NCBI GenBank assembly: GCA_026120185.1 | Contig: JANUWF010001783.1 | Span: 4,867,001-4,931,000, forward strand | Length of the DNA: 64,000 nucleotides | Reading direction: 5' to 3' | DNA from: Voacanga thouarsii | Taxonomy: Eukaryota > Streptophyta > Magnoliopsida > Gentianales > Apocynaceae | Part shown: in pieces, positions 23,367-35,250 of the stretch | Numbering within the stretch: position 1 is the first letter of the stretch | Layout of the letters: each line of letters starts with the position of its first letter | Position numbers and translations under genes: made by a program | Notes under the pieces: model-generated | What the model saw: the letters and a program-made list of their open reading frames with translations, nothing else | Databases searched by the model: none | Told to the model about the DNA's origin: nothing

Positions 23367-23681
23367 ATCAAACCCAACCACATTACTCTCTCTATCCAAA
23401 CCTAGAGATTATAAAGCCCTTCTTCCCTCTTTCTGCTACTGTCACTGCAAAATCCAATTTCAATCCATCTCATTTTTCAAGCGAGCATCCTAGTACCAAA
23501 AAATCACCAAATCAAGAAGCAACATTTCAAGAAAACAAGAGAAAATCAAACCTTTACATCAAGAAATTTTGAGCAACCTCTCAATGACCTTGCTATCCAT
23601 AAGATAATCATCCACAGCAAGAACATGCCATTCTTGGGTAGCACCAGAAAAATAAAAAAACTCTAGATAACACAAATCCAT
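23367..23681 (-). pseudogene. Type-A response regulator (cytokinin ARR-like), exons 1-2, decayed
   Basis: The only host-gene relic found. Exon 1 (23681 to 23552) starts at an ATG and reads through EWHVLAVDDYLMDSKVIERL, the start of a receiver domain. Plant type-A regulators have HVLAVDDS.VDRK.IERLLKISSCKV there. The phosphorylation-pocket DD pair is kept, the following S is Y, and SSCK has become S-stop-CK by one base (tca to tga). A 107-nt intron (23551-23445, GT...TTGCAG) splits the next valine codon after its first base, where I recall the first intron of this family lying. Exon 2 (23444-23367) has a one-base frameshift and a stop, but ends RALxSLGLDRESN before a good GTAAGA donor. In living plants these proteins take phosphate from AHP proteins and damp cytokinin signalling in nucleus and cytosol. 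The phospho-acceptor Asp exon is not clearly present. Confidence 0.82.
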
Positions 23682-24993
23682 TTCCCTCTCCTAGGTACAA
23701 CAAAACTCTGTATAACACATACAATAGAAGCCTCAACTCAAATGCGCTTAACCCTAAGAAAATGCAAGTGATTGACATGTGTGCTGTTGCTAAGCTTACC
23801 TCATGCATGGCCACCAGCTGGCCTTAAAATTACACTTGTCTACTTCGTACCAAAGCTAACGTGGGAATAGCAGAAACATATTAAAAAAAATAGTAGAAGT
23901 AGGTTGATTCAACCAACACAATAGACAGATGGAGAGGGCAATCACTTTGGAAAAAGACACAAATGCCATCAAAAGTGATTAACGAAAAATGAACAGTACT
24001 ACCCAAACTCCTTTTTCTATAGTATAGAGATATAGCTTTTCATTTTTCTATGATCCGTGACTACTATTCTTTTTCTTTCATTTCTCCTTGAAGAGAAAAG
24101 CCACCATTTTTTTTCCTTTTTGAAAATTCCTTCGAGTTTTTTTTCCCTGGAAAAAGGCTCTCCTAATTAATTTTTCCATTATTATTATTCTTTTATCTAA
24201 TATTCTACTTTGACCGGTAGATAGCCTCTAAGAGATTATAGAATACTTTGAAAGATTAAAAGCTAGTAATCTTGGTGTGCGTGTTTGATGCGAATGAGTC
24301 AATACTTTGCCAAAATTCTTGCAGAATAAGTAGTCGTGACAAATCAAAGCATTTCGTCAAGTATAATTCCTCCGGTTATTCAATCTAAGCAGCTTAAAAA
24401 TAAATAAGCCTGGACTTTGGCTTGCAAAAAATTTTAAAATTATTGTCTTCCGCTGTGTTTTTATTTTCCCGCAATCCTTTCAAGTAATGTCAAAGCTAAG
24501 TTATAATCCATGAGCATGCTTAGGGTTAATAACTGGAAAAGGTAGATCCTTTACTAATAAAAAAAATATAATCTTTGTGATTGTATGAATCCCTCATGAT
24601 TTTATGTATGGGTAGTTTTTGTGTACGCCACGCACTTGAAGGCATAGGCATCTGTAATTTATTTTTAATTGCTTTCCGAAAAATTCGTGTACGTCTCGTT
24701 TTGAAAGGTATAGGTGATTGATATTGTATTTCAATTTAGTTCATGAATTCCTGTAAGACAAAAAAATTTGGTGCCTAGATCAACACATACCAAAAAAAAA
24801 AAAAAAAATCCCCTGGGACAAAAACAAAAAAAATAATAAAACCTAATTGAAGACGAGCAAGCTACAGCCGGCCCAAGCTCGAATCAGGTCAGGTAGCTTC
24901 AACAATTTTTTCCCTTCCTCGGTAATTTTATTTTAATTGTCTCTTCTTTTGGGGTCCCATATCACAAGAGGCTATTTTTTTTTTTTTTTTTTT
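23682..24993. other. Upstream flank of the response-regulator relic, no gene seen
   Basis: If the relic was once transcribed leftward, this is its promoter and 5' flank. I see no ORF of note and no transposon. There are two imperfect copies of a motif gtgtacg...gaaaggtataggtga (about 24622-24650 and 24689-24715), A17 near 24791 and T19 at 24975-24993. The T19 run marks the approximate junction with element R2. Confidence 0.5.
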
Positions 24994-26000
24994 GTAATGG
25001 TTTATTTATTGTGATAAATAATTTTTATGAAAATAGTTAGTAAAAGTGGAACTACCTTAGAATTAAACAAGATCATTTTAATTTTATTATTATGATGTTT
25101 AATCCATTATTTGGTAACATACACAAAGGAGCATGTAAAATTTTATTTCTGGAGCATGACTATTTTATTTAAATTTGTGATCAAATACACAAAGATTTTT
25201 GAGAAATTATTTTTTTCTCTAGATAAAACAATTAAAAGAGAATGTTTTTAAAATGGAACTAAGAAATTTAAAATAAAATTCATTTGTCTTTTCTTCTGAA
25301 TGGTTTTGTCTTTGACATGCAGAATATTTTGAATTTAGGTATATTAAATTTAGTTCCTACAAAATAGTTTTAACTTAAGTAGTGAAAATAAAAATTCATA
25401 GTTTATTCTCATAAAGGGTTTTATCCTTGACATAGAGAATAATAGTTGATTTTTTTGGGATTTTACTAAAGTTAATAAAAACCAATTAATTTTAAGAAGA
25501 TATTTTTTCCCAAAGACCTATTTTTCTCAAACGATTAAGTGGGAGAGGGATTCCAACGACTCTATGGCTTCCATCACGGATTCCTGTTAGAGATTAGGGT
25601 TATTCTTGTGTCATTCTGAGCATGACCCATATATGATGGATTTTCACGAGAATCTAGAACTAATGGAGGAATTATAATTAATGCCTAGAATATATGATAG
25701 TGTCGGGCAACCTATCATTTGAGGTATTAATACAGGATTATCCATAGGCGGTGAGAGTAATGGCTATCCTATCGATTGAACTATCTCTGCATCATTTCCT
25801 ATTAAGGAAGTTTAATTTGTGATGGCTATACACGTAACTTAGAAAATTGTTAACCTTCCTACTAAGCTCTGTCAATGTTTCTAAGAGTTAAATTTTTTAA
25901 TATTTTTTGATAATGTGGTTTTAATAGGTTAACCATATTATGGAAATAATGTGATGTTTTAAATGTCCATTTTTTATATTTTTTTCAAAACAAATATTTT
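24994..26000 (+). other. Untranslated leader of Copia R2
   Basis: AT-rich non-coding DNA matching the R1 leader in inverted orientation. Examples are the agtgggagagggattcca and ctatggcttccatca segments at 25540-25580, and the attaaacaa and tgtttaatc segments at 25055-25105. There is no PBS or LTR at its left edge, so the element is truncated there. Confidence 0.75.
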
Positions 26001-26596
26001 TCTGAATGAATTATTTTTTTCAATCTATAGAAATATCAGGTTTCAGTATTTTGTCTATTATTCTCAAGGAAAATAAGTTAACTGGACCTAATTACGTGGA
26101 TTGGAAAAGGAATCCAAATGTACTATCATTGAGAAAAAGTACAAGTATGTTCTAACTGACCCTTATGCTGAAATTGGAGAAGATTCCACGGACTAAGATC
26201 ATGAGGTTAAGAAGGCATAAAGGAAAGCTGATGAGATGGCTAAATGCTATATGTTAGCTTCCATGTCTAATGTTCTTCAATCTAAGCATTAGAATATGCC
26301 TACTGCATATGATATCGATGTATTATTATGCACCATGTTTGCTGACAAGAGCCGGCCTACAAGGTAGGAAGCTTTTAGGGCAATCATGAATATTAAGATG
26401 GTTGAGATGGCATCGGTTCACAATCATATGCTCAAAATGATTGCTTATTCTGAGGAGGCAGAGGTCCTAGGGGCAACAACAGGTCCTGGGAGCTAAATTG
26501 ACATGGTTCTTGAAACTTTGCCAAATTCATATTCTCTATTGAAGTTTAACTATAACATGAACCAGTTGAGTATGTTTTTTACCGAATTAACAAAAC
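26001..26596 (+). pseudogene. Copia R2 gag, N-terminal part
   Basis: Same gag family as R1: KLTGPNYVDWKRN (about 26074-26112), then YMLASMSNVLQSKH (about 26247-26290), and near the end YNMNQLSMFFTELTKL. It has several stops (for example after SKH and in the EAF region) and frameshifts. It is broken at 26597 by the A2 insertion in the middle of the TELTKELQAA segment, which continues at 38956. Confidence 0.9.
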
Positions 26597-28290
26597 TGTT
26601 GGGTATCTCAAGCTCGTATCCTATACGGCGTAGTGGAAAATAAAACGAGATACCATCCCAGGACCCGTCTATGTGTGGAAAACAAGACATAATGATAATA
26701 AAGGTAGCAGATTTTTACCTTTGTTTGATCGTCCGAAGAACAAAATTTCTTCTTCAAGTCGAGATGCGATCCAGTAATCCGCTTGTGCAAACTCCACGAG
26801 AGTTGGACGTCTAACCACTATAATCATAGTGTATGATTATCTCTAACAGTAATCCACACAGAGAAATACTCAAGCACTAAAGTTTCCCATGCTAGTAGAA
26901 AAAGAAGGCGGCTAGGGTTGATTTGCAAGAACAATCGAGAGAGAGAGAAGAGAAATGATTGTGGCTGTGGTTTTCGTGTGTCTTTTCCACAGCTAGGGTT
27001 TTGTGTAACTCTACTATATGTTACACGAAATTTCCCTCCCAAGACTGAGAATTCTAATCTTATTAGAATTCCCTAATTATAATTGGAAACATCGCGTTCT
27101 CACTATTACAACTTGGACCACAAAGTATAACTAATTATAATTTGTCCACAACAACTTCTCTTTCTCTCAATTAACCCCACTATGTTATCAAATAACATCT
27201 TGAGTATATAATCCTCTATTATGTGTGACCTATTAGCTTTCCCGAACAATTGGTAGCGAACATGAATTAATCCAAATGTCTTTGAGATTAATAATTCATA
27301 ATTAATTAGAATTAATCCTACTAATTCTAATCAGGATTGGTTTATTAATTCATCAATTAATAAACCCATATTCCCATATCATAAGTGGTATCTAGCAACA
27401 CATCATGACCATCCAAGAGTCCAGGAAGTCAAGTGGCTTGACATGAACCCTTCAATTGCAAACTTCAGTGCAATTAACTCTTTTCACCATACAATATCTC
27501 ATTTGGTTTGGAGTACGGAATTAGTGCCAACTCCCTCCAGAATTTATTCTGGCCCGAATACAATAGTACTTGTACCAGGAACCCATACTCTAGATGTATA
27601 TCAATTGAAACTGTTTCCAATACACAATCGCCTTAGCCAAGGACTTTCCGAGTAGTAATTCCTACAAGTGGCCGTAAGATATTAACCCCTACTATTAGGA
27701 GTGGTGAATCCTTTATTGACTATCTCAACTATTTTCGTTTACCTCACAATGTACCCAATATCCATCCTATAGGTGACCCTCGATCGAGTTCCGGAGATTG
27801 GAATCAAAAAGTACCTTGGAGATCTCAAGTCTAAGGATACTTCCACGTTTGCTATATTGAGATTATATCACTAGCACTAAATAGTTATCCATGTGATTAT
27901 CTCAAAGCTAGGTCATCCAATGAACTTGTTTCATTAACAAGCATCCGTGTGTTAACTTTGAGTATCTCAATACTCACGGTTATGAGAACCACCACCTGAT
28001 CAAATCAGGAAGTCTAACACATACTAGTCTTAACGTAATAATGATGTCCTGTCTCATTAATACTATGACTAGAGACTATTTAAGTACTAACACCATCCAG
28101 TGTAGTAGAAATCTCATATCATGATCTCTATCATGATTTCCTTAACACAGTGTTGTACTAGGGATTTTATCGAACAGTTATATTACTTAAAGTATAGAAA
28201 AGAAACTGTAAAATAAATAATACCTTTTATTAAAATAAAATGTGTCATATACAATGTACAAGTTATTGCCTCTAGGGCACAACACTAAAA
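26597..28290 (-). repeat. 3' LTR of Copia A2
   Basis: 1694-bp LTR. On the plus strand it begins TGTTGGGTATCTC and ends AACACTAAAA, where the terminal CA has mutated to AA. It matches the A3 solo LTR along its full length, and the A1 LTR in inverted orientation. It contains an aaaccctagc/gctagggtt segment and a short GA-repeat near 26937-26952. Confidence 0.94.
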
Positions 28291-28303
28291 AACTCCCACT
28301 TGC
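28291..28303 (-). other. Polypurine tract of Copia A2
   Basis: The minus strand reads CAAGTGGGAGTT immediately before the LTR, the same as the tract of A1 at 3151-3162. Confidence 0.8.
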
Positions 28304-30194
28304 ACTAGATCCAATCATTCATGTATCTAATACCGAATGACTCAACATGACAATTATGTTTCTTTTGGGATAGTGCTTTCGTAAGCGGGTCAGCTATGTT
28401 CTCATCCATGGGAACTCTCTCTATCTTTATTTTCTTAGCTGCTTCAGAAGCGGCTATGTACTCAGCTTCTGTCGTAGAGGTGGCAATAGTCTCTTATTTG
28501 GAACCTTTCCAACTTATTGCCCCTCTGCACAACGTAAACACGTAGCCTGATTCTGATTTGAAATCATCTTTGTCAGATTGAAAACTAGCATCAATATACC
28601 CATTTATTTTCAAATCACCTTCTCCATATACTAAGAACATATCCTTAGTCCTTCATAAGTACTTAAGAATATTCTTTACAACCGCCCAATGACCCTCACC
28701 AGGGTCAGATTGGTATCTGCTTGTCAAACTGAATGCACAAGATACATCGGGCCTAGTACATATCATAGTGTACATGATAGATCCAACTACAGAGGCATAT
28801 GGAATCTTACTCATGTGATCCCTTTTAACTTGTGTGTTGGGAGACATCGACTTTGAAAGGCTTACACCATGTGACACGGGTAAGAATCCCTTTTTGGATT
28901 GATCCATGCTAAACCTCTTTAGCACTTTATCTATGTATGTAGATTGCAAAAGACCTAGCAACCTTTTGGATCTATCTCTATAGATCCTTATTTCGAGAAA
29001 TAGGTTGCTTCTCCAAGGTCTTTCATGGAGAATTGTTTGGACAACCAAACTTTAACCATTTACAAGACAGGTATATCATTTCCTATTAACAATATGTCAT
29101 CTACATAAAGCAGTAAGAAAATGATTGCACTCCCACTAACCGTTTTGTATACATAAGGATCATCAATGCTTTGAATGAAACCAAACTATTTGATTGTTTC
29201 ATCAAAATGGATATTCCAACTCCTAAAAGCTTGCTTAAGTCCATAAATAGACATTTGCAGCTTGCACACCTTTGTGCTATCATTGGATGTGAAATCCTCA
29301 GGATGTGTCATATACATATCCTTAGTCAGATTTCCATTTAAGAAAGTTGTTTTCACATCCATTTGCCAAATCTCATAATCATGATGAGCAGTAATGGCTA
29401 GGAGTATCCTGATGGGTTTCAACATGGCTACTGGCGAGAAGGTTTCATCATAGTTAATACCATGTTGTTAACGATAACCTTTCACCACTAGTCATACTTT
29501 ATAGGTAACTAAGTTACCATCCATGTCCGTTTTCTTCTTGAAAGCCCACTTGCACCTAATAGATTTAGTTCCTTTGGGTGGATCAACTAAAGTCCATACT
29601 TGGTTGTCGTAGATGGAATCCATCTGTGACTTCATGGCCTCAAGCCATTTGCCAGATTCTGAACTATTCAGAACATCCTTATAGGTAGTAGACCCATCTT
29701 TATCTATGAGCAATATGTCATTGTGGTCACTAATGAGAAATCCATATCTCTCAGGTGCCACATGTATCTTACTAGATCTACGAGGCTCTTGTGTATTAGA
29801 AGGTTCATCTATTCTCTCAATAGATGTAGGGTTAGACGGTTGATCCTCATTTGTTTGATCTTCATGAACTTCACTAAGTTCAATCTTACTCCCACTGTCC
29901 CCTTTGAGCATGTGTTCCTTCTCTAAGAAGACGGCAAGCTTCGAAACAAACAATTTGTTTTCGGAGGGTAGGTAGAAGTAATATCCGAAAGATTCTTTCG
30001 GATATCCCACAAATAAACACTTGTCAAATATACTCTCAAGTTTGTCTGACTGTGACCTTTTAACAAAGGCAGGACAACCCCATACTCACAAGTGAGATAA
30101 CTTTGGTTTCTTACCAAAGAACATCTCAAAATGGGGTAGTATCAACCGATTTTGCCAGAACTCTGTTTAGTATAAAACAGAAGTCTTTAGTGCA
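28304..30194 (-). pseudogene. Copia A2 pol, C-terminal part (integrase tail, RT, RNase H)
   Basis: Read leftward, the integrase tail comes first (29923-30129), then the linker (29492-30010: GYPKESFGYYFYLP, then the RT start QVWTLVDPPKGTKSI and CKWAFKKKTDMDG). The RT middle is 29186-29425 (WQMDVKTTFLNGNLTKDMYM, YGLKQAFRSW), the active site LYVDDILLIGND is near 29080-29125, and RNase H follows at 28653-29048 (RLLGLLQSTYIDKVLKRFSM, MYTMICTRPDVSCAFSL, HWAVVKNILKYL). The YVDD box is intact, unlike in A1 and R1. A handful of stops and frameshifts remain, for example near 29465 and 29175. The upstream part of integrase lies beyond T1 at 34417 and leftover host bases match across it. Confidence 0.93.
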
Positions 30195-30440
30195 TGTGAA
30201 ACCCCAGTCAAAACCAACCTTAGAGTAAGGGGGTTGAGATGCATATCATATTTCATTGCATGTTTAAATATATTTTTATATGATTTTATGTGCATTGAAT
30301 TTGTGTTTTATAGTTTACAAGGCTTGATTATGATTATTGAGTGAGAAGGGCAAAATGGTAATTTTTGCTTGAGGTGGAAAAAAGGTGATAGCTTGAGAAT
30401 TGAATAGAAAAATATTTTTAGAGGGAAAATAAGAACAAGA

Positions 30441-30508
30441 GTTGCTGTGGTTTAGTGGTTAGAGCTATGGAATTAATTCTTGAGGTCTTGGGTTCAAATT
30501 CCATCATA
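30441..30508 (+). other. tRNA-like segment with A- and B-box sequences in T1
   Basis: tggtttagtgg (30448-30458) fits the Pol III A box and ggttcaaattc (30491-30501) fits the B box with one mismatch, 32 bases apart, as in tRNA genes. No acceptor stem pairs around it, so it is not a working tRNA gene. It lies about 250 bp into the LTR. It may be a chance relic of a tRNA-derived repeat or part of the LTR's own regulation. Confidence 0.5.
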
Positions 30509-32033
30509 GGAGCTTTAGCTTGATTAAATTTTATTTTTACTTGGGAAGTGTTATTTTTGGCCTTATATGCTTTGAAGTAGGGTAGAGATGTTGTCCTAAG
30601 AGAGACATGATAGGAGTATCCTAATCCTACTCTTTTGCCTGCATGAAATTCCTAAGGGGAATTCATTTCCTCTTGATGCTTAATTTTTCCTATTTCTCAA
30701 TCCATTAGGATATTCAATTTGTTTAAGCCAATTTTATTCTAGAAAACTTTCTAAAACTTCACTCTAGCTAGGTTCATTTTCCTTCATGCATTAAACTGAA
30801 ATTTTTCCAGCTTTTTGTGCCTTAAAGGTGTCAAAATTCTTAGCCATTATTCCCTCCCAAATGCTGCCAAAAAATGGCCCTTTTGATCAGCTTGAAACCT
30901 GAATATTTCTGGCCATTTTCGGACTACACAAAAGCTGTACAAAACCAGAAAAATCCCTGAGCAAAATCGCAGCTTTGGAGGTCCGAAAGCAAGCTGTTTT
31001 CTTTTAGTTTTTGTTCAACATCTTAGCCACATTTTTCCTCCATAAAGAAGGCTAGAAACTAGCCTTGAAAGACCCCTGAAATCCCCTTCAAACTCTCTGC
31101 AAGCTGACTGGAAAATGGCAACCGAAAACTGCCCAGAAAATTCCAGCCTTGCGAAACTTCTGTGCAGGAAAACTTTCTAGCTTTGTTTCCTAATTCATCC
31201 CTAGTCGAAACCTCAGCTTTCTTCTGGACAAACCCTCCTTAAACTGCCATCAACTGAACTCCATTGTCCTTCCCAAGCTTCTGCACAAAATTCAGACATG
31301 GCTACCCGAAAATCTCTCCAACAAATCTCTGCAATCATGCTTGATTAGTTACCAAAATTCCAGCCACCATAATTTAGCAACCTTCCATAAAATATCCCTC
31401 AAACAACCAGACCTTTCCTCCACCATTATACTCCTTATTTTCGGCCACCCTTAGCCTCCTTCAACTAGCTTCCATCCAGCTGAAATACTACACAAGCAGT
31501 CGGCCATGGCAGCCTCCCAAAAGCTCTCCAATAATCAAAGATATTCTTGTCATATCTAGTTTTCAAATTTGCTTCCCAAAAATATTCTTTAAGGATTTCA
31601 ACAACTAACATTTCCTTTTCCCTTCCAAACTAGAAAATCATCTTCCAAAACCCTACAAGCAATTCGGTAGCCCTAATCCCTACAGAAATTCGGCAGCCTC
31701 CAATCCCAAAAACTCTCTATTCTCTTCAACCTTCAAGAACACATAGCACACCAAGAACACCTACTCCTTCCTTTCACCTAATACCTCTCCAAATCACTTC
31801 AAACTTCTTCTAAAAATTCTAGATTTCATCTATACACTACCGTGAGTCCATCCATACCATTTTTAACATCAAACTCCAAAATTCAACTCGCACTTTTGGA
31901 TAAAAAAACCAGAAATTTTGTGAAGGCTTAAGAACACCTTCAAGGTAGGTTTATTCAATCAACTTCATGTTCGCTAATCTTCAATCTCTAATGAACATAT
32001 ATGTGTTTAAGTATGCTAATGGACTTTATTCTT

Positions 32034-32040
<7 letters not shown>

Positions 32041-32084
<44 letters not shown>
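32041..32084. repeat. (CT)22 microsatellite in T1
   Basis: Twenty-two uninterrupted CT units preceded by an imperfect cttctcttct run. CT-rich tracts are common near plant transcription starts, but here a role is only a guess. The translated product in either direction is repetitive and not a protein. Confidence 0.95.
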
Positions 32085-32089
<5 letters not shown>

Positions 32090-34416
32090 GGCCGAATGAT
32101 TTCATCAACCATGGCCATGCTTCCTTCATCTTTTTTGGAAGGATTTAGACATCTAAGAGTTGAGATCCATTCAAGGTATTCATCAATGAAGTAAGCCTCA
32201 TTAACCCTTCTTTTAAATTCTAGATTCATGTCTCTAGGATGATGTTGATAGAAGATGAATCATGAATATGGTTGAGTATATATTGTTGTGATGAGTTGAG
32301 GGCGAAGCATGAATATATGTATGAATATGTTGGAGATGGGATTTATGCATGAATGGATTATCTTGGTTGATTGTATGGTGTTTTAGGGTTTGATGCATGT
32401 CTCCATGTCATAGGTAGTATTTGTGATCAAGTATGCTAGAAATTATGTCACCTTTGGTGAATAGGATTTATATTCATGTTGGATTATTGAAGCTATGATT
32501 ATATTTATACTAGTAGAGATTAGATCATGTCTTGATAAATTTCGATCTATGCTTATATGCATGATTTGGGTGATTTGATGAATGGAAGGGTTGTATATGT
32601 TCATGATTGTGGTTAGCCATAGAAATATGATCATGATCTAATTGTCCCTAAGCTAATTTTTATTTCATTAATAAAATATTTAATAATATGATTTTGCTAG
32701 AAAATTCGAAAAACCCTAGGAAGTAGATTTGAATTATTAAAAAGATATTTTAGCCAAATAAATGGTAGCTTTTATTCAAGAAATAAAATATATAGATATT
32801 ATATAAAATGATAAAATCAACTAAAGCCTTTTATGAAAATAATCATAATAAGTAAAATATTTATTATTAAAAATTTAATTATTACTTTTTAATCAAAACC
32901 TATTAAAGTCTATTTATTATCTTCCAATCAAGGCCCATTAAAATTTATTTTCAACTAATTTTAGCTAGCAATTATTTTCAAACAATTAATTATTAATAAA
33001 TCATTATTTTACCTAATACCTAAGACTCTTCACCAATTAAACTCTGAATTTAGCTTAGCAAGATTTAAACCTTCAACTTATTAGTACTTATTTCCCAAAA
33101 CATTAGTTATTTTAAATTTCAAATTAGGCTTAGCTTATAAACCTATTTATTTATTGTTTGGCCTTAAAGCTTGGGACACTAGGATCATGATAGTAGTGAG
33201 TCGAGTTGTTTTAAATTGAGAAAGTGAATTGTGGCTTGAGTTTGATTATGGTTTGTATATGTCCATGCGGGGTTAGGTCAGCTGTTGGAGACCTTTTATT
33301 GTGAGCAAGAATCAGGTAAGCTCCTGCATAAAACCTGATTGATGTAAAATGTTTATTATGGCAAGCCAAATGTAAAGTGCATGTACACTCATTTCAGTAA
33401 AGGTAATTGAGGATTGATTTCCTCCTTATTTAAGTCAAACAAGTTATTTGAAAATCCATAAGCAGTTTTACTCAAACTCAAAACTCTTTCTAAAATTGAT
33501 TTTGATAAAGACTTTGGAAACCCTTAATTGCCATTTTCATCTGGAACTGCGTTTTGTTCATTTTCTTCCAAGTGGGACATGTTACGTTGAGTACTCAATA
33601 AGGGTGGACTGCTAGGGCTAGTCTTTGAAGGGTTAGGGTAAGTCTCTCAGTAGGTGGCCACCTCTGAGGGGTGAGTCCTACTCGGATAAGATGTCAGTCC
33701 AGTAGGTCGTGCCGGTCCGAGCTAGTAGTTTATTTTTCAGTTAAGTGACTGTGTTTTGTCGAAATGGACACTCGGTTGTTGTTTGGGTATAGAGAAGGAG
33801 GAGTATCTTGTCCGGTAGTTCGATCACCTACCTTTTTTGTCAGTTTGCATAAAGTGTCGGCATTTTGACCGGTTATGGGGCCCAACGCGTGGTAACCCAT
33901 GATCATTTCTTGAGTGGTTGATTTTATTGATTATGTATGATTGGAAAGCTAAAACACCACTCTTGTTTTTGACTAATATTTATTGCTTGCCAGTGATTCT
34001 TTTTATAAAGAATTTTATACTTTGCATATACGAACTATTTCCACTGGACACTCAAAGCACACACGGGCTTACTGAGATTTCAATCTCATCACCATTTTTA
34101 CCATGATTTCAGGTTGATCCTGCTATGGGGATGAGTAGCTAGTGTTATCTGCCTTGGAAGAGAATTTTGTCATTTGTTTTTATGGATTGCTTTGGGGAGT
34201 TGAGAGTGGATGATTTTATTTATGGATTTGTGTTTCTTTTAGGAATTTGTAGATTTATTCTTGGATTTAATCTTGAGTTGTAATAAATTTTAAGTTAAAG
34301 TATTATTTTTATTCTGCTATTTTATTTGTATGACCTAGCTATAACGACTCCTTATCCTTTGGACGGGGTGACATCCCCGACCCTAGCAGGCCTAGGTAGC
34401 AGGGTGTTATAGTGAA

Positions 34417-35250
34417 TACCCCCCAAAACGATTTTGGTAGGTCTGCAGAAGCCATCATGGTTTGTACAATGTTTAGAAGGGTTCGATTCCTTCTCTCAGA
34501 CACACCATTATGTTGAGGTGTATGTGGTGGAGTCCATTGAGATAATATCCCATTATCTCTAAGATAACTTAGGAACTCTTGGCTCAAGTATTATCCTCCT
34601 CGATCAGATCTTAGAGTCTTAATACTTTTTTCAAGTTGTTTCTCTATTTCATTCTTGAAGTCTTTGAACCTTTCAAAGGCCTTAGATTTGTATTTCATTA
34701 AATAAAAATACCCGTATCATGAGAAATCATCGATAAAAGTTATAAAATAGTTATAACCTTCTCTTGCTTGTATTAACTTTGGGCTACATATATCAGAATG
34801 TATGAGTTCTAATAACTCCGTGGCCTGTTCTCCTTTTCTTGAAAAAGGAGTTTTAGTCATTTTACCTAGTAAACAAGACTCGTATGTGCTATATGATTCA
34901 TAATCAAATGACCCTAAGTTACCAAGCTTGTCTAACTTAGAAATATGATTTTCGTTTACATGGCCCAAACGACAATGCCATAAGTAAGAGGTGTTAAAGT
35001 TATCTATTTTAGGTTTCTTATTATTTATATTGAGAATTGGATTTTCCAAGTCTAGAACATATAAACCATTAACCAAAGTTGTTGAACTATAATGAATATC
35101 ATTCAATGAAAAAGAACAATATTTATTCTTAAATATTAAATGAAATTCATATAAGTCTAAACACGCAATTGAGATAATATTCTTTACTAAAAATGGTACA
35201 AAATAATAGTTTTGCAGTTCTAGAATTAATCCCGAAGGCAGGTTCAACTC
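34417..35250 (-). pseudogene. Copia A2 GAG-pre-integrase and integrase core
   Basis: Reading leftward, 35247-34717 is a long open piece holding the zinc-binding start of integrase (LWHCRLGHVNENHISKL; then SCLLGKMTKTPF) and the core start ELIHSDICSP followed by YFITFIDDFS. After stops, 34587-34339 continues with YLRDNGILSQWTPPHTPQHN and GVSERRNRTLLNIV, including the catalytic Glu of the DD35E triad, then SADLPKSFWG, where T1 interrupts it. The aspartates D (HSD) and E (SERRN) are visible; the middle Asp lies in the worn stretch near 34600. The remainder of integrase is at 30194 leftward. Confidence 0.93.

Larger units (their letters stand above)
30195..34411 (+). mobile_element. Solo LTR T1 (chromovirus-like Gypsy), 4.2 kb
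   Basis: A 4217-bp unit inserted in the A2 integrase, starting TGTGAAACCCC and ending GGGTGTTATA (CA worn to TA). The flanks gtgca (30190-30194) and gtgaa (34412-34416) form a 5-bp duplication with one mismatch. Plant chromovirus (Tekay/Del) LTRs commonly end GGGTGTTACA, which sets orientation and suggests the family. No PBS, gag or pol lies inside and no second LTR is found, so a solo LTR is the simplest reading. The end half aligns with T2 in inverted orientation (gggcttactgagat; the gacatccccg segment). It contains a tRNA-like segment, a (CT)22 run and AT-rich DNA; the translated open frames are not convincing. Confidence 0.8.

Noticed and set aside
30441..30508. A functional tRNA gene
   Set aside because: A and B boxes are present but no acceptor stem or full cloverleaf can be drawn, and it lies within an LTR.
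32026..32229. Minus-strand open frame rich in Arg-Glu repeats
   Set aside because: It is the translation of the (CT)22 microsatellite and lies in a non-coding LTR.
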